A stretch of DNA of 64,000 bases from contig NZ_NMUN01000004.1 of the NCBI RefSeq assembly GCF_002812725.1, forward strand, positions 310,001-374,000, read 5' to 3'. Positions within the stretch are counted from its first letter, which is position 1, and every line of letters starts with the position of its first letter. Positions 52,401-60,073 of this stretch are shown here, piece by piece. The translations under genes and the position numbers were made by a program. The stretch comes from Microbacterium sp. BR1 (GTDB lineage Bacteria > Actinomycetota > Actinomycetes > Actinomycetales > Microbacteriaceae). A model generated the notes under the pieces. The model was not told the origin of the DNA. It searched no databases and worked only from the letters and a program-made list of their open reading frames with translations.

Positions 52401-52919
52401 GCGCTCATCGAACGGCAGCTCGCCATGTCGCCCGTCACCCCGCGCATCACCGCCATCGCCCTCGTCATGCCCGCAGCCACCGAACCGAACGCGCCCGGCG
52501 ATGTGGCCGCGAACGCGCTCGCCCGCGCGGCAGTCGAACGTCGAGGCGTCGACGCGGTACTCGCCGCCGAGCGCACCCTTGGCCGTACACCTGAGGAGCA
52601 GTCGCACAACAACCCCGGCTTCGACGTTCTTTCCCGGCCCGCCGAAGGCGCGGGCATTCGCATCGAGGTCAAGGCCCGCATCGAAGGTTCCGACACCTTC
52701 ACGATCACCCGCACCGAGGTGCTCACCGCGCTCAACGCCGCGCCCGACCACCGGCTCGCGCTCGTGCGGGTCAGCCCGAGCGGGCCGCAGCACGATCAGG
52801 TGCGCTACATCGGTAACGCCTTCGAGGGCATCGAACCCGCCTGGCTCACCGACTTCGATGTCGTCTCGCAGAACCTCTCCTGGAACGACTGGTGGGCACG
52901 CGGCGGGGGGCCGTTCTGA
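49470..52919 (+). CDS. SNF2-like helicase with C-terminal DUF3883-like nuclease domain (Hma-type)
   Basis: 1149 residues from GTG 49470. Walker A ADDPGAGKTIMAG (127-134 core), DEAH (228-231), TATPHNGKEEDF, and the C-terminal RecA domain with ATDAAGEGLNLQ and QRFGRIHRIGQ. The last 110 residues (NPGFDVLSRP, then RIEVKARIEGSD) resemble DUF3883, a PD-(D/E)xK-related fold with Glu-x-Lys. Helicases of this shape accompany DUF1156 methylases and DUF499 ATPases. It could translocate on and degrade unmodified DNA. A hairpin follows at 53025. Confidence 0.87.
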   Translation: MRLEDIAATARLAGILPGRAVTVLAAQMHGANAVEVTYQDDNGALGQVVLFRDDEAKIAPHLESGRPFDADPRNFRLAAEAQRIMLAGLHDPMLAVATSDVQPLPHQIRAVYGELLPRTPLRFLLADDPGAGKTIMAGLYIKELILRDDVRTCLVVAPGGLVEQWQDELALKFGLEFEILAPGAEDTAPGKSVFDQKRLLIARMDQLARNEVLLEQIEQAEFDLVVVDEAHRMSASWFSGEMKASKRFQLGELLSERARHFLLMTATPHNGKEEDFQTFLSLLDRDRFVGPGDRHARTGTADGLMRRMVKEKLVTFEGRPLFPERIAETASYRLSPDEQFLYEEVTEYVRNGMNLADRLEGKRKNTVGFALTVLQRRLASSPEAIFQSLRRRTDRLERTRADLLDGILDAPPRDAPASLVGDDPDSSYFDTDELEAAELEEAEEELVDAATAARTAAELETEIVDLRRLTEHARRLLDSQQDVKWRELRGVIEGQVLTTADGKPRKLIVFTEHRDTLNYLERRITQLLGRREAVVTIHGAVPRYERRRVTAEFTSNPEVQILIATDAAGEGLNLQAAHLMVNYDLPWNPNRIEQRFGRIHRIGQTEVCRLWNLVAEDTREGEVFIRLLDKIEEQRAAYDGEIFNVLGTSLGDLSLTRVLRDAIRYGEQPEVRAKMWEVIDEGVSAGLKELLDDEALASEALAPTDLEALRRQMEDAKAKRLQPHFIRDAFLEAFDRAGGRIARREKGRFEITHVPANIRERAGRAPVARRYERITFDAATIDVQGTPRAELLAPGHALHDAALQLVIDQHGPVLDRGTVLTSDAVTEPTLLVGVLNEVRDSTGQTVSKRFGYSVVGADGIVREAGHAPYLDYAPADEPQRAAGTSLPWLTQREKDAVSWVIAEQLPVFAADVTTRRTHEYERVRERVATRLTREINRLYTEALKTDADAAAGKKVRYSAETLRRRAEELEQRRETRLALIERQLAMSPVTPRITAIALVMPAATEPNAPGDVAANALARAAVERRGVDAVLAAERTLGRTPEEQSHNNPGFDVLSRPAEGAGIRIEVKARIEGSDTFTITRTEVLTALNAAPDHRLALVRVSPSGPQHDQVRYIGNAFEGIEPAWLTDFDVVSQNLSWNDWWARGGGPF

Positions 52920-53024
52920 GGCCAAGTGCCCACTCGCCTCAGCCCGAGGCGAAGATTCTTTCGAATGCCCGCGTGTCGCGCGCCGCAGTGTCGTAGGCGA
53001 GCCATACGTTGATCTACTACCCAA

Positions 53025-53052
53025 AACGCCGCCGGGTGCAACCGGCGGCGTT
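53025..53052 (+). terminator. Hairpin terminator between the helicase and CD-NTase genes
   Basis: Perfect 11-bp stem AACGCCGCCGG (53025-53035) and its complement (53042-53052) with a 6-base loop. It lies 105 bases after the helicase stop. The gap 52920-53198 otherwise shows only the RBS AAAGGAG near 53188. Confidence 0.7.
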
Positions 53053-53198
53053 CTCGGGCCTCGTGGACGAGGGCGGAACCTGGAAAGTTCACCCGACTCT
53101 AGCGAGACAAGCGGCAATGTGCCCAAACGGACACGCCGGATGTCGAGCAGCGAGGCCTCCCGACCGCCGGACCCGGTTCCGGCAGAAAGGAGCCGACA

Positions 53199-54260
53199 AT
53201 GACGCTCTTGGACATCCCAAACCGCACCAGCATCAGCACCGTGGAGGACGCGCTCAACGAAGCGCGTACCCGCATCCAGGTGACCCCCGAGGAACTCGCC
53301 GAGGCGCGGCGACGGCGCGATGCTCTTGCCGCCGCGCTGAAGCATGAGTTCGGCGGGCGCACCTACGTCAACGGCAGCATCGCCCACGGCGACGCGCTCA
53401 ACCCCCTGACCGACGTCGACCTCGGCATCGTGATCCCCGACCCCGACGGGCTCTACGGGCCGGGCCTCCGTGGTCCCGGCGCACTCCAGGAACGCGCGGC
53501 CGATGCGATCCGGCGCGAGCTCAAGGACGAGTATCCGAAGCTTCGGGTCGAGCACCTCAACCGCCGCCGCTCCATCCTCGTGCGGTTCGGTGACCCCGTG
53601 ACGCCCGGCCAGGCCGACTTCACCGCGGATGTCATCACCGCGATCGACAACCGCACCGGAGCTGGGCTCTACATCCCGAACTACCGCACCTGGGATCGCA
53701 GCCACCCGGAGCGCCACACGGAGATGGTGAAGCAGGCGAACGCTGTGACCCGCTCGACGTTCGCGCGCGGCACTCGGCTCATGAAGCACTGGAACCGCAA
53801 GCACGACCGGCCGATCTGCTCCTGGAACATCAAGGCCCTCGCGCTCGGCTGCATCACCGGGCCGGTGACCATGACGAGCTACATCAGCACCTGGCTGAAC
53901 CACGCCATCGCGCAGCTCAGCATCGGCGAGACGCCCGACCCCGCAGGCGTCGCCGGGCCGATCAAGATCAACGAGATGTTCACCCGGCTCCAGGTCGTCG
54001 CCGCGTTCCGGCAGGCAAAGGCCGACTTCGACCTCGCCCTCCAGTACGAGCGTGAGGGCTACCCGATCCTCGCGCTCAACCAGCTCGCCATCTTCTTCGG
54101 CGACGAGGCTGTGATGCCCAAGCCCGATCAGGACGAGGTGAAGCGCGTCGCGCGGGAACGCTGGCGGGAGAAGAACCCGTCGCTCGTGCCCGCGCCCGCA
54201 GCCCCCGCGTCCACGTCCGCTTACGGGGATCGCCTCCCCGTGCGTTCGTGGGCGTGCTGA
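53199..54260 (+). CDS. CD-NTase (cGAS/DncV-like nucleotidyltransferase)
   Basis: 353 residues. The nucleotidyltransferase signature is VNGSIAHGDALNPLTDVDLGIV with Gly59-Ser60 and catalytic Asp72 and Asp74. The third acid is Asp144 in DFTADVI. The C-terminal helical part includes TFARGTRLMKHWNRKHDRP and YLNHAIAQLS-type helices as in SMODS proteins. In CBASS these enzymes make cyclic oligonucleotide signals upon phage infection. Its stop overlaps an E2-like gene (TGATG), the type II-short gene order. Its product nucleotide cannot be read from the sequence. Confidence 0.82.
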   Translation: MTLLDIPNRTSISTVEDALNEARTRIQVTPEELAEARRRRDALAAALKHEFGGRTYVNGSIAHGDALNPLTDVDLGIVIPDPDGLYGPGLRGPGALQERAADAIRRELKDEYPKLRVEHLNRRRSILVRFGDPVTPGQADFTADVITAIDNRTGAGLYIPNYRTWDRSHPERHTEMVKQANAVTRSTFARGTRLMKHWNRKHDRPICSWNIKALALGCITGPVTMTSYISTWLNHAIAQLSIGETPDPAGVAGPIKINEMFTRLQVVAAFRQAKADFDLALQYEREGYPILALNQLAIFFGDEAVMPKPDQDEVKRVARERWREKNPSLVPAPAAPASTSAYGDRLPVRSWAC

Positions 54261-54823
54261 TGCCCGACCCAGCGTGGTACGGCGCGGACGCCGCCTGGTT
54301 CGTCCCGTTCGAGCGTGACGCCTTCCGCCTGTTCGGTCGCCGTCTCCGAGTCGACTACACCTGGGAGGTACTACGCCAAGCGAACCCGTGCGCGGTCGTG
54401 CTGAGCTGCGGGAGCTGGATCGGGCTCGGCTTCGGGCCACCTCAAATCGAGGCCGTGCCGAGACGGCGATACCACCTCGATGGCGTCGATGTGGTGGGAA
54501 GGACGGAGCGCGTCCCGGTCGTCATCGAGTTCCGCCCCCAGCGGTACTTCCCCGGCGGAGGGGTTCGAGACGGCCGGGACTTCCCCGTCGTGTACGCCGG
54601 AGAGATGCAGGACTCCCCGCATCGCTATGAGGACGGGACGCTGTGTCTCTATTACCCGGACGACCCCGCCGAGCAGCGATGGACGGCTGACGCGAACCTC
54701 GCCGAACTGATCGTCCTCGTGCAGGACCACCTGTTCCTGGAGGATACGTTCGCTGAGACCGGCGAGTGGATCGCACCCCAGGCGGAGCACGGCTTCACCG
54801 AGGAAGCGAGGCGCGCCGCATGA
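54260..54823 (+). CDS. E2-like (ubiquitin-conjugating fold) CBASS protein
   Basis: 187 residues from ATG 54260. The E2-like pattern is SPHRYEDGTLCLYYPDDP with His121 and the probable catalytic Cys129, followed by Trp141, a helix with LAELIVLVQDHLF and a final GEWIAPQAEHG. In type II-short CBASS a stand-alone E2 regulates the CD-NTase by thioester-linked conjugation. Gene order supports this. It has no E1 or JAB domain and neither is encoded nearby. Translation is coupled at both ends by TGATG and ATGA. Confidence 0.72.
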   Translation: MPDPAWYGADAAWFVPFERDAFRLFGRRLRVDYTWEVLRQANPCAVVLSCGSWIGLGFGPPQIEAVPRRRYHLDGVDVVGRTERVPVVIEFRPQRYFPGGGVRDGRDFPVVYAGEMQDSPHRYEDGTLCLYYPDDPAEQRWTADANLAELIVLVQDHLFLEDTFAETGEWIAPQAEHGFTEEARRAA

Positions 54824-55320
54824 GCTGGCTTCTTTCGCTCTTTCCGCCTGCGCCGATCACTTGGGATGGGATTGCGACCATCGCCGCGGCGATCCTCGCG
54901 GCGGGCATTGTCGTGCTCGGCTTCCTGCACGAGCGCCGCCAGCGGGCGCGCTCGCGCCGTGCGGAAGCATACGCCGGGGCGCTCCAGGCCGTCAGCGACT
55001 ATCTCGAAGCGCCGTACCGTGTTCGCCGACGGACGGGCACAGCCGCGGATCGGTTTGCGCTCACGGCGCACGTCAGCGAGATTCAGTCCCGCCTCGACTT
55101 CTACTCCGCACACCTCGCGCTCGTCGCTCCCAAGGTTCTCGCCGGCTACGCCGAGCTGGTGTCGGCAGCAAAGTCAGAAGCGGGACCGCAGATGAGCGCA
55201 GCATGGAAGGCATGCCCGACACGACGCGACCGTGACGTGCCGCTCGTGGTGGCTTACGCGCATCCCCGCGCCGACGCCGCCCGCTCGGCGGTGCTCGCAG
55301 CGATGAAGGCCCACCCCTGA
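54820..55320 (+). CDS. One-helix membrane protein, candidate CBASS effector
   Basis: 166 residues. One membrane helix (about 17-36) follows a short N-terminus. A basic cytoplasmic start (ERRQRARSRRAEAY) leads to a soluble helical domain with AALQAVSDYLEAP and DFYSAHLALVAPKVLAGY. It overlaps the E2-like gene, so it belongs to the same operon. Known CBASS effectors have 2 or 4 membrane helices or other domains. A single helix with this soluble part matches none I recall, so effector function is inferred from context. Confidence 0.6.
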   Translation: MSWLLSLFPPAPITWDGIATIAAAILAAGIVVLGFLHERRQRARSRRAEAYAGALQAVSDYLEAPYRVRRRTGTAADRFALTAHVSEIQSRLDFYSAHLALVAPKVLAGYAELVSAAKSEAGPQMSAAWKACPTRRDRDVPLVVAYAHPRADAARSAVLAAMKAHP

Positions 55321-55422
55321 GCACTCGCCGCCCACCGTGGCCTCCAGGCGACATCCGACCCCGCGGGTAGGCTCGAGAACCGCACTACGAACAAGCGCGA
55401 GAGCGCACCCGAGAGGAATGCA

Positions 55423-58254
55423 GTGGCAGTCAAGCGCAAGCTGATCGAGGTCTCGATCCCACTCGACGAGATAAACAAGCAGTCAGCGCGCGAGAAGTCG
55501 ATCCGCCACGGGCACCCGAGCACGCTGCACCTGTGGTGGGCAAGGCGACCGCTGGCGACCGCGCGGGCGGTGCTGTTCGCGCAGCTCGTCGATGACCCGT
55601 CGGTGCGTGAGGACGAGTTCCTCGCCGAGGCTCGTGGGAAGGGCTACGAAGACCCCGAAGGCTGGGCCGGCCACCGCATCAAGCAGGAGCGCGAGCGCCT
55701 GTTCGACCTCATCACGCGGATGGTCAACTGGGACAACCTCAACGACGAGGCACTGTTCGACGCCGTGCGCGCCGAGATCATGAAATCCACGAATGGCAAC
55801 CCGCCCGCGATCCTGGACCCGTTCGCGGGCGGCGGCACCATCCCGCTGGAGGCGCAGCGGCTCGGTCTGGAGGCCCACGCGAGCGACCTCAACCCCGTCG
55901 CCGTGCTCATCAATAAGGCACTCATCGAGATCCCGCCGAAGTTCGCTGGGCAGGAACCTGTGTTCCCCGGCGCGGCCGGAACGCGCAACGCCTGGCCAAA
56001 GGCGACGGGTCTCGCGGAGGACGTGCGCCGCTACGGCGAGTGGATGCGCGATGAGGCACAAAAGCGAATCGGCCATCTTTACCCGAGGGCGAAGCTCCCG
56101 AGCGGGGGCGAAGCCACGGTCATCGCATGGATTTGGGCGCGAACCGTCACTTGTCCGAACCCGGCCTGCGGTATCGAGATGCCGCTGGTGCGCTCGTGGT
56201 GGCTCGGCAAGAAGAAGGGCAAGGAGGCCTACGTCGTGCCCCACGTCGCCAACGGGACGGTCGACTATGAGATTGGGCATAGCGCGCAGGACGCGCCTGC
56301 GGGTGACGGGGATGGCACGGTTGGCCGCACCGGAGCGACTTGCATCTCCTGCGGCGCGGCTGTTGACCTGGCTTACGTGCGAGCGGAGGGGCGTGCAGGT
56401 CGGCTTGGACGCGACCTGATTGCAGTCGTGGCCGAGGGCGGCCGTGCGCGCACCTATCTCCCGCCGAGCGCTACGCATCTCGCGGCTGCTGAGGTGGATC
56501 GTCCTGACGCGCTCCCCGAAGGCGCGATCGCTGAACAAGCGCTCGGTTTTCGTGTGCAGGCTTACGGGCTTACTGAATGGGCCGATCTGTTCACGAATCG
56601 CCAGCTAGTGACACTCACGACGTTTAGCGACATCGTCAGCACGACAAGAGACCGTGTGTTTGGTGACGCCCAGCTTGCACGTGCAGATAGGGGAGAGCGA
56701 TTGGAGGCTGGTGGCTCAGGCGCGGCTGCGTACGCGGACGCGGTTGCGACCTATCTGGCGCTCGCTCTTTCTCGGATGACAGACCGACACTCATTGCTGA
56801 CAACTTGGGACTCCGGGCCAAAGAAGGAGTATGAGCGGAGCGTCTTCTCAAGACCGGCAGTTCAGATGACATGGGACTTCACCGAGTCCAACCCTCTGGG
56901 TGGCGCCGGCGCGAGCTTCGACGCAAGTCTCACTTGGCTAGTCAAGGCAGTGGAGCGTCTCCCCGGACGCATTCGGGGCGTGGTTGACTCTGCCGACGCC
57001 GCAGCGAGGAGCTTCGATTCGCTAGTTATATCAACCGATCCGCCCTACTACGACAACATTGGCTATTCGGACCTGTCGGACTACTTCTACGTTTGGCTTC
57101 GACGGTCGCTGCGGGACATCCATCCAGGCTTGTTCAGTACGATCCTGGTCCCGAAGGCGGAGGAACTAGTAGCTAATCCGTATCGACACGACGGAGCCGA
57201 CGGAGCCAAGCGATTCTTTGAGCATGGATTTGAGCAAGTTTTCGCACGAGCACGACAGTCAACTTCGGGCGAGTTTCCAATTGCCGTCTACTACGCCTTC
57301 AAGCAGTCTGAGACAGACGAAGGGGGCGATGCTTCCACGGGGTGGGAGACGATACTCGGCTCGATAGTGCGAGCTGGGTGGCAGGTTACCGCGACGTGGC
57401 CAATGCGGTCAGAGCTGGCTACCCGCATTCGCAATATCGGTAGCAATGCCCTCGCGACATCTGTGGTGCTTTCCCTACGACCGCGCCCAGAAGGCGCTCC
57501 TATAACTGACCGCCGTGGGTTCATCGCGGCGATGAAACGTGAACTCGGCCCGGCGCTGCGGGAGTTGCAGCAAGGCAGTATCGCGCCAGTCGATCTGCCG
57601 CAGTCGGCGATCGGCCCCGGAATGGCGGTGTTCTCGCGGTATACGAAGGTGATCGAGTCGGACGGCTCCGAAATGACGGTGCGCTCGGCGCTCGCGCGCA
57701 TCAACGAGGTGCTGGACGAGCTGCTGACCGAGCAGGAGGGCGACTTCGACCCCTCCACCCGGTTCGCCATCGCCTGGTATCGCAGCAACGGCTACGAGGC
57801 TGGGGCTTTCGGTGACGCCGAAAACCTGGCCCGTGCCCGTGCCACAGCGGTCTCGACGATGGAGCGCGGCGGCATTCTAAGCGCCCGCGCGGGTAAGGTG
57901 CAGCTCTATCGGCCGGTCGACTTGCCCGAGGACTACGACGTGACGACCGATCAGCACGCCTCAGCATGGGAGGCGCTCCAGCACACGATCCGTATTCAGG
58001 AGACGAAGGGCATCCCCGCCGCGGGTGCGTTCCTGCGTGACGCGAGCCGTCGTGCCGACGGCTCTGTCGACCTCGACCTCGTGAAGGAGCTGGCCTACCT
58101 GCTGTTTCAGGTCGCAGAGAAGAACGGCTGGACCAAGGACGCCATCTCGTTCAACGGCATCGCCACGTCCTGGTCCGAGCTGCTCGACTCCGGTCGGACG
58201 GCTGCGCCCGTGAGCACCGCGGCCACGCTCGACTTCGACACGCTCGACGAATAG
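55423..58254 (+). CDS. DUF1156-type DNA methylase
   Basis: 943 residues from GTG 55423 with GAGAGGA upstream. The DUF1156 N-terminus has LIEVSIPLDEINKQSAREKS and LHLWWARRPLATARAV. SAM-binding DPFAGGGTI is at 132-140 and SDLNPVAVLINKAL follows. Two zinc-like pairs (CPNPACG and CISCGA) lie near 246-310. The catalytic DPPYYDN is near residue 541. It likely methylates adenine or cytosine to mark host DNA for the helicase/ATPase partners. Third-position GC drops markedly over about 56400-57560, suggesting replacement of the central (probably target-recognition) part by recombination. Confidence 0.86.
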   Translation: MAVKRKLIEVSIPLDEINKQSAREKSIRHGHPSTLHLWWARRPLATARAVLFAQLVDDPSVREDEFLAEARGKGYEDPEGWAGHRIKQERERLFDLITRMVNWDNLNDEALFDAVRAEIMKSTNGNPPAILDPFAGGGTIPLEAQRLGLEAHASDLNPVAVLINKALIEIPPKFAGQEPVFPGAAGTRNAWPKATGLAEDVRRYGEWMRDEAQKRIGHLYPRAKLPSGGEATVIAWIWARTVTCPNPACGIEMPLVRSWWLGKKKGKEAYVVPHVANGTVDYEIGHSAQDAPAGDGDGTVGRTGATCISCGAAVDLAYVRAEGRAGRLGRDLIAVVAEGGRARTYLPPSATHLAAAEVDRPDALPEGAIAEQALGFRVQAYGLTEWADLFTNRQLVTLTTFSDIVSTTRDRVFGDAQLARADRGERLEAGGSGAAAYADAVATYLALALSRMTDRHSLLTTWDSGPKKEYERSVFSRPAVQMTWDFTESNPLGGAGASFDASLTWLVKAVERLPGRIRGVVDSADAAARSFDSLVISTDPPYYDNIGYSDLSDYFYVWLRRSLRDIHPGLFSTILVPKAEELVANPYRHDGADGAKRFFEHGFEQVFARARQSTSGEFPIAVYYAFKQSETDEGGDASTGWETILGSIVRAGWQVTATWPMRSELATRIRNIGSNALATSVVLSLRPRPEGAPITDRRGFIAAMKRELGPALRELQQGSIAPVDLPQSAIGPGMAVFSRYTKVIESDGSEMTVRSALARINEVLDELLTEQEGDFDPSTRFAIAWYRSNGYEAGAFGDAENLARARATAVSTMERGGILSARAGKVQLYRPVDLPEDYDVTTDQHASAWEALQHTIRIQETKGIPAAGAFLRDASRRADGSVDLDLVKELAYLLFQVAEKNGWTKDAISFNGIATSWSELLDSGRTAAPVSTAATLDFDTLDE

Positions 58255-58256
58255 CA

Positions 58257-59084
58257 ATGGCGATACGCGACGCAGACCGAAAACTCCTCTGGGGACGAGC
58301 CCACAATCGGTGTGCGATGTGTAAGCGTCCGCTCACAGCGCAGGCCGAGTCGCCGCATCTGGGTGGGCTCGTGCTCGGCGTAGAAGCACACATCATCGCG
58401 CAGAGCGAGGTGGGGCCCCGCGGTGATGCTGGTGCGCGGGACGCTATCGATGCCTACCCGAATCTCATCCTTCTGTGCCCGGAGGATCACAAGCGGGTCG
58501 ACGATCAACCTGATGTCTACCCCGCTGACCGCCTGCGGGAGGTCAAGAGCGCGCACGAGCGTTGGGCAGAGGATCGGCTCGACGGCGTGCCCGGGTTTCA
58601 GCCGATCAAGGTACTTCGTGGAGACGACGAAGACTCGATCCCGTTTACATCTCTCCTGTCTGGCACTCAGGTATGGAACACCGTTGCGGGTGCCGGATTC
58701 TTCAACTTCATCCCTATCGATGACATCCATGCGGCTGACCGAGTTGAAGCCGGAGACGAGTTTCTCGACGCGATAAAGGACTGGGGAGAGATTGCGGACG
58801 AGATCGACTCCCTGACGCAGCGGCGGGGTGCTCTTCGCAGCATGACCGAGCTTCTTGAAGGGCTGTGGGCTCTCGACGTCTTCGCATGGGGTCGACGCCT
58901 GACTCGGATGATTTCCGGGGGAGTCCTCCCGCCGAGTCCGGTCTTTGTCGCTGAGGTCATGCTCCTCACCAAGGAGGACTTTCTCGTCCGCTATGGCTCG
59001 GACGGAGAGGAACAGGAGTCCGAGCCTGCTCCTGAATGCTCAGAGGACGGTCAGCAGTCATCGGCGGTCAGTTTCGATGGCTGA
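58257..59084 (+). CDS. HNH-type nuclease domain protein
   Basis: 275 residues starting 3 bases after the methylase. The N-terminal HNH fold has CAMCKR (Cys19, Cys22), VEAHIIAQS with His45, NLILLC with Asn69, and PEDHKRVDD with His78. The rest (about 100-275) is an unknown soluble domain with FTSLLSGTQVWNTVAG and a Glu/Asp-rich tail. It could be the cutting subunit of the methylase-helicase system, or an added effector. The downstream ATG overlaps its end by 8 bases. Confidence 0.78.
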   Translation: MAIRDADRKLLWGRAHNRCAMCKRPLTAQAESPHLGGLVLGVEAHIIAQSEVGPRGDAGARDAIDAYPNLILLCPEDHKRVDDQPDVYPADRLREVKSAHERWAEDRLDGVPGFQPIKVLRGDDEDSIPFTSLLSGTQVWNTVAGAGFFNFIPIDDIHAADRVEAGDEFLDAIKDWGEIADEIDSLTQRRGALRSMTELLEGLWALDVFAWGRRLTRMISGGVLPPSPVFVAEVMLLTKEDFLVRYGSDGEEQESEPAPECSEDGQQSSAVSFDG

Positions 59085-60003
59085 GCCTCGCAACCTGCTG
59101 AAAGACTGGTGCCCTGTCGGCCGGTCGTTCCCGGACGGCTTGCGAGCGTTCGGAGATGAATCGCGCATCCAAAGTCTCGATGAACACCTCAAGTCGCTCA
59201 CCGGGCTACGTTCCGGTGAGCCCGGTGCGGCATGGGCACTCGCCGCGCACACGGGGCTCTGGCCGGAGCCGCGCGACGGGGCCGAGGCAGGTCAGCGTCT
59301 GATCGACTTCGTGCTCCGGGGAGCGGGCGACTACCTAGAGGCCGCGGAGGTCATGCAGACGACGGACCCAGAGTTCATGCGCCGACTCAGGACGATGAGC
59401 GATCGAATTGTTCCCGCAGTTCACGCGGCGTACCGCGGAACCCACGCTTGGGGGCTCCAGTTCGAGCGCTTCATCGAGTTGCCGCCGCGCCAGCGCGACC
59501 TTCAGCAGCTGGCCTCAGCGTGGGCGAAGGCGCTTGGGAGCGCCGACCCGGAGGCGGGAACCGTTGAGCTGGGTCCGGGGCTGAGTGCCTGGCCGCTCAT
59601 CGACGAGAGGCCCGCTGGCGTCTATTTCAGCAGCGCCAACGCAGAGATCGCCGAGCGTCCGGAGACGCCCTACCTGGAGCGGCTCTCCGAGTACCTCGCT
59701 ACTGACGGCAACATCGCTCGACACATCGAGAAGCTGCGCGCCGAGAGCGTGACGCTCGCTGCTCGCCGGAGCCATCTGTATCTCCCTATCGCCGCGAACG
59801 GCGAGAACGGTGACCTACTCGCGCTGTCGCCGAGCCTCTTCACCTGGGGCACGTTCACGCCGATTGAGGGCGTCACCGACCTCTGGCTTGCGAACGGGCT
59901 CGACATATTCCACTGGTCGGCCGAGACAGGATGGGTCTATCACCCCGATACCGACGAGCGTGCCGAGAGCGCTCGCGCGCACGTCGCCGGGCCGAACTCG
60001 TAG
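59077..60003 (+). CDS. Unknown protein in the defence operon
   Basis: 308 residues from ATG 59077, overlapping the HNH gene. It is soluble, with Trp-rich stretches (DWCPVGRSFPDGL, AWALAAHTGLWPEP) and helices in EFMRRLRTMSDRIVPAVHAAYRG. LRAESVTLAARRSHLYLPIA marks the late beta region. No family or catalytic motif was recognised. Its place between HNH and DUF499 genes argues for an accessory of the same system, possibly the position held by DUF3780-like genes elsewhere. Confidence 0.6.
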   Translation: MAEPRNLLKDWCPVGRSFPDGLRAFGDESRIQSLDEHLKSLTGLRSGEPGAAWALAAHTGLWPEPRDGAEAGQRLIDFVLRGAGDYLEAAEVMQTTDPEFMRRLRTMSDRIVPAVHAAYRGTHAWGLQFERFIELPPRQRDLQQLASAWAKALGSADPEAGTVELGPGLSAWPLIDERPAGVYFSSANAEIAERPETPYLERLSEYLATDGNIARHIEKLRAESVTLAARRSHLYLPIAANGENGDLLALSPSLFTWGTFTPIEGVTDLWLANGLDIFHWSAETGWVYHPDTDERAESARAHVAGPNS

Positions 60004-60073
60004 CGGCCCGACACACGCTGACCTCACCTGTGTCTCAGGCCCCCGGTAGCCTGGGAAGTCAGGAGGCTTTCTA

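Noticed and set aside
57220..57235. TTTGAGCATGG similarity to the palindromic operators inside the methylase gene
   Set aside because: Only a half-site match within coding sequence; not palindromic.
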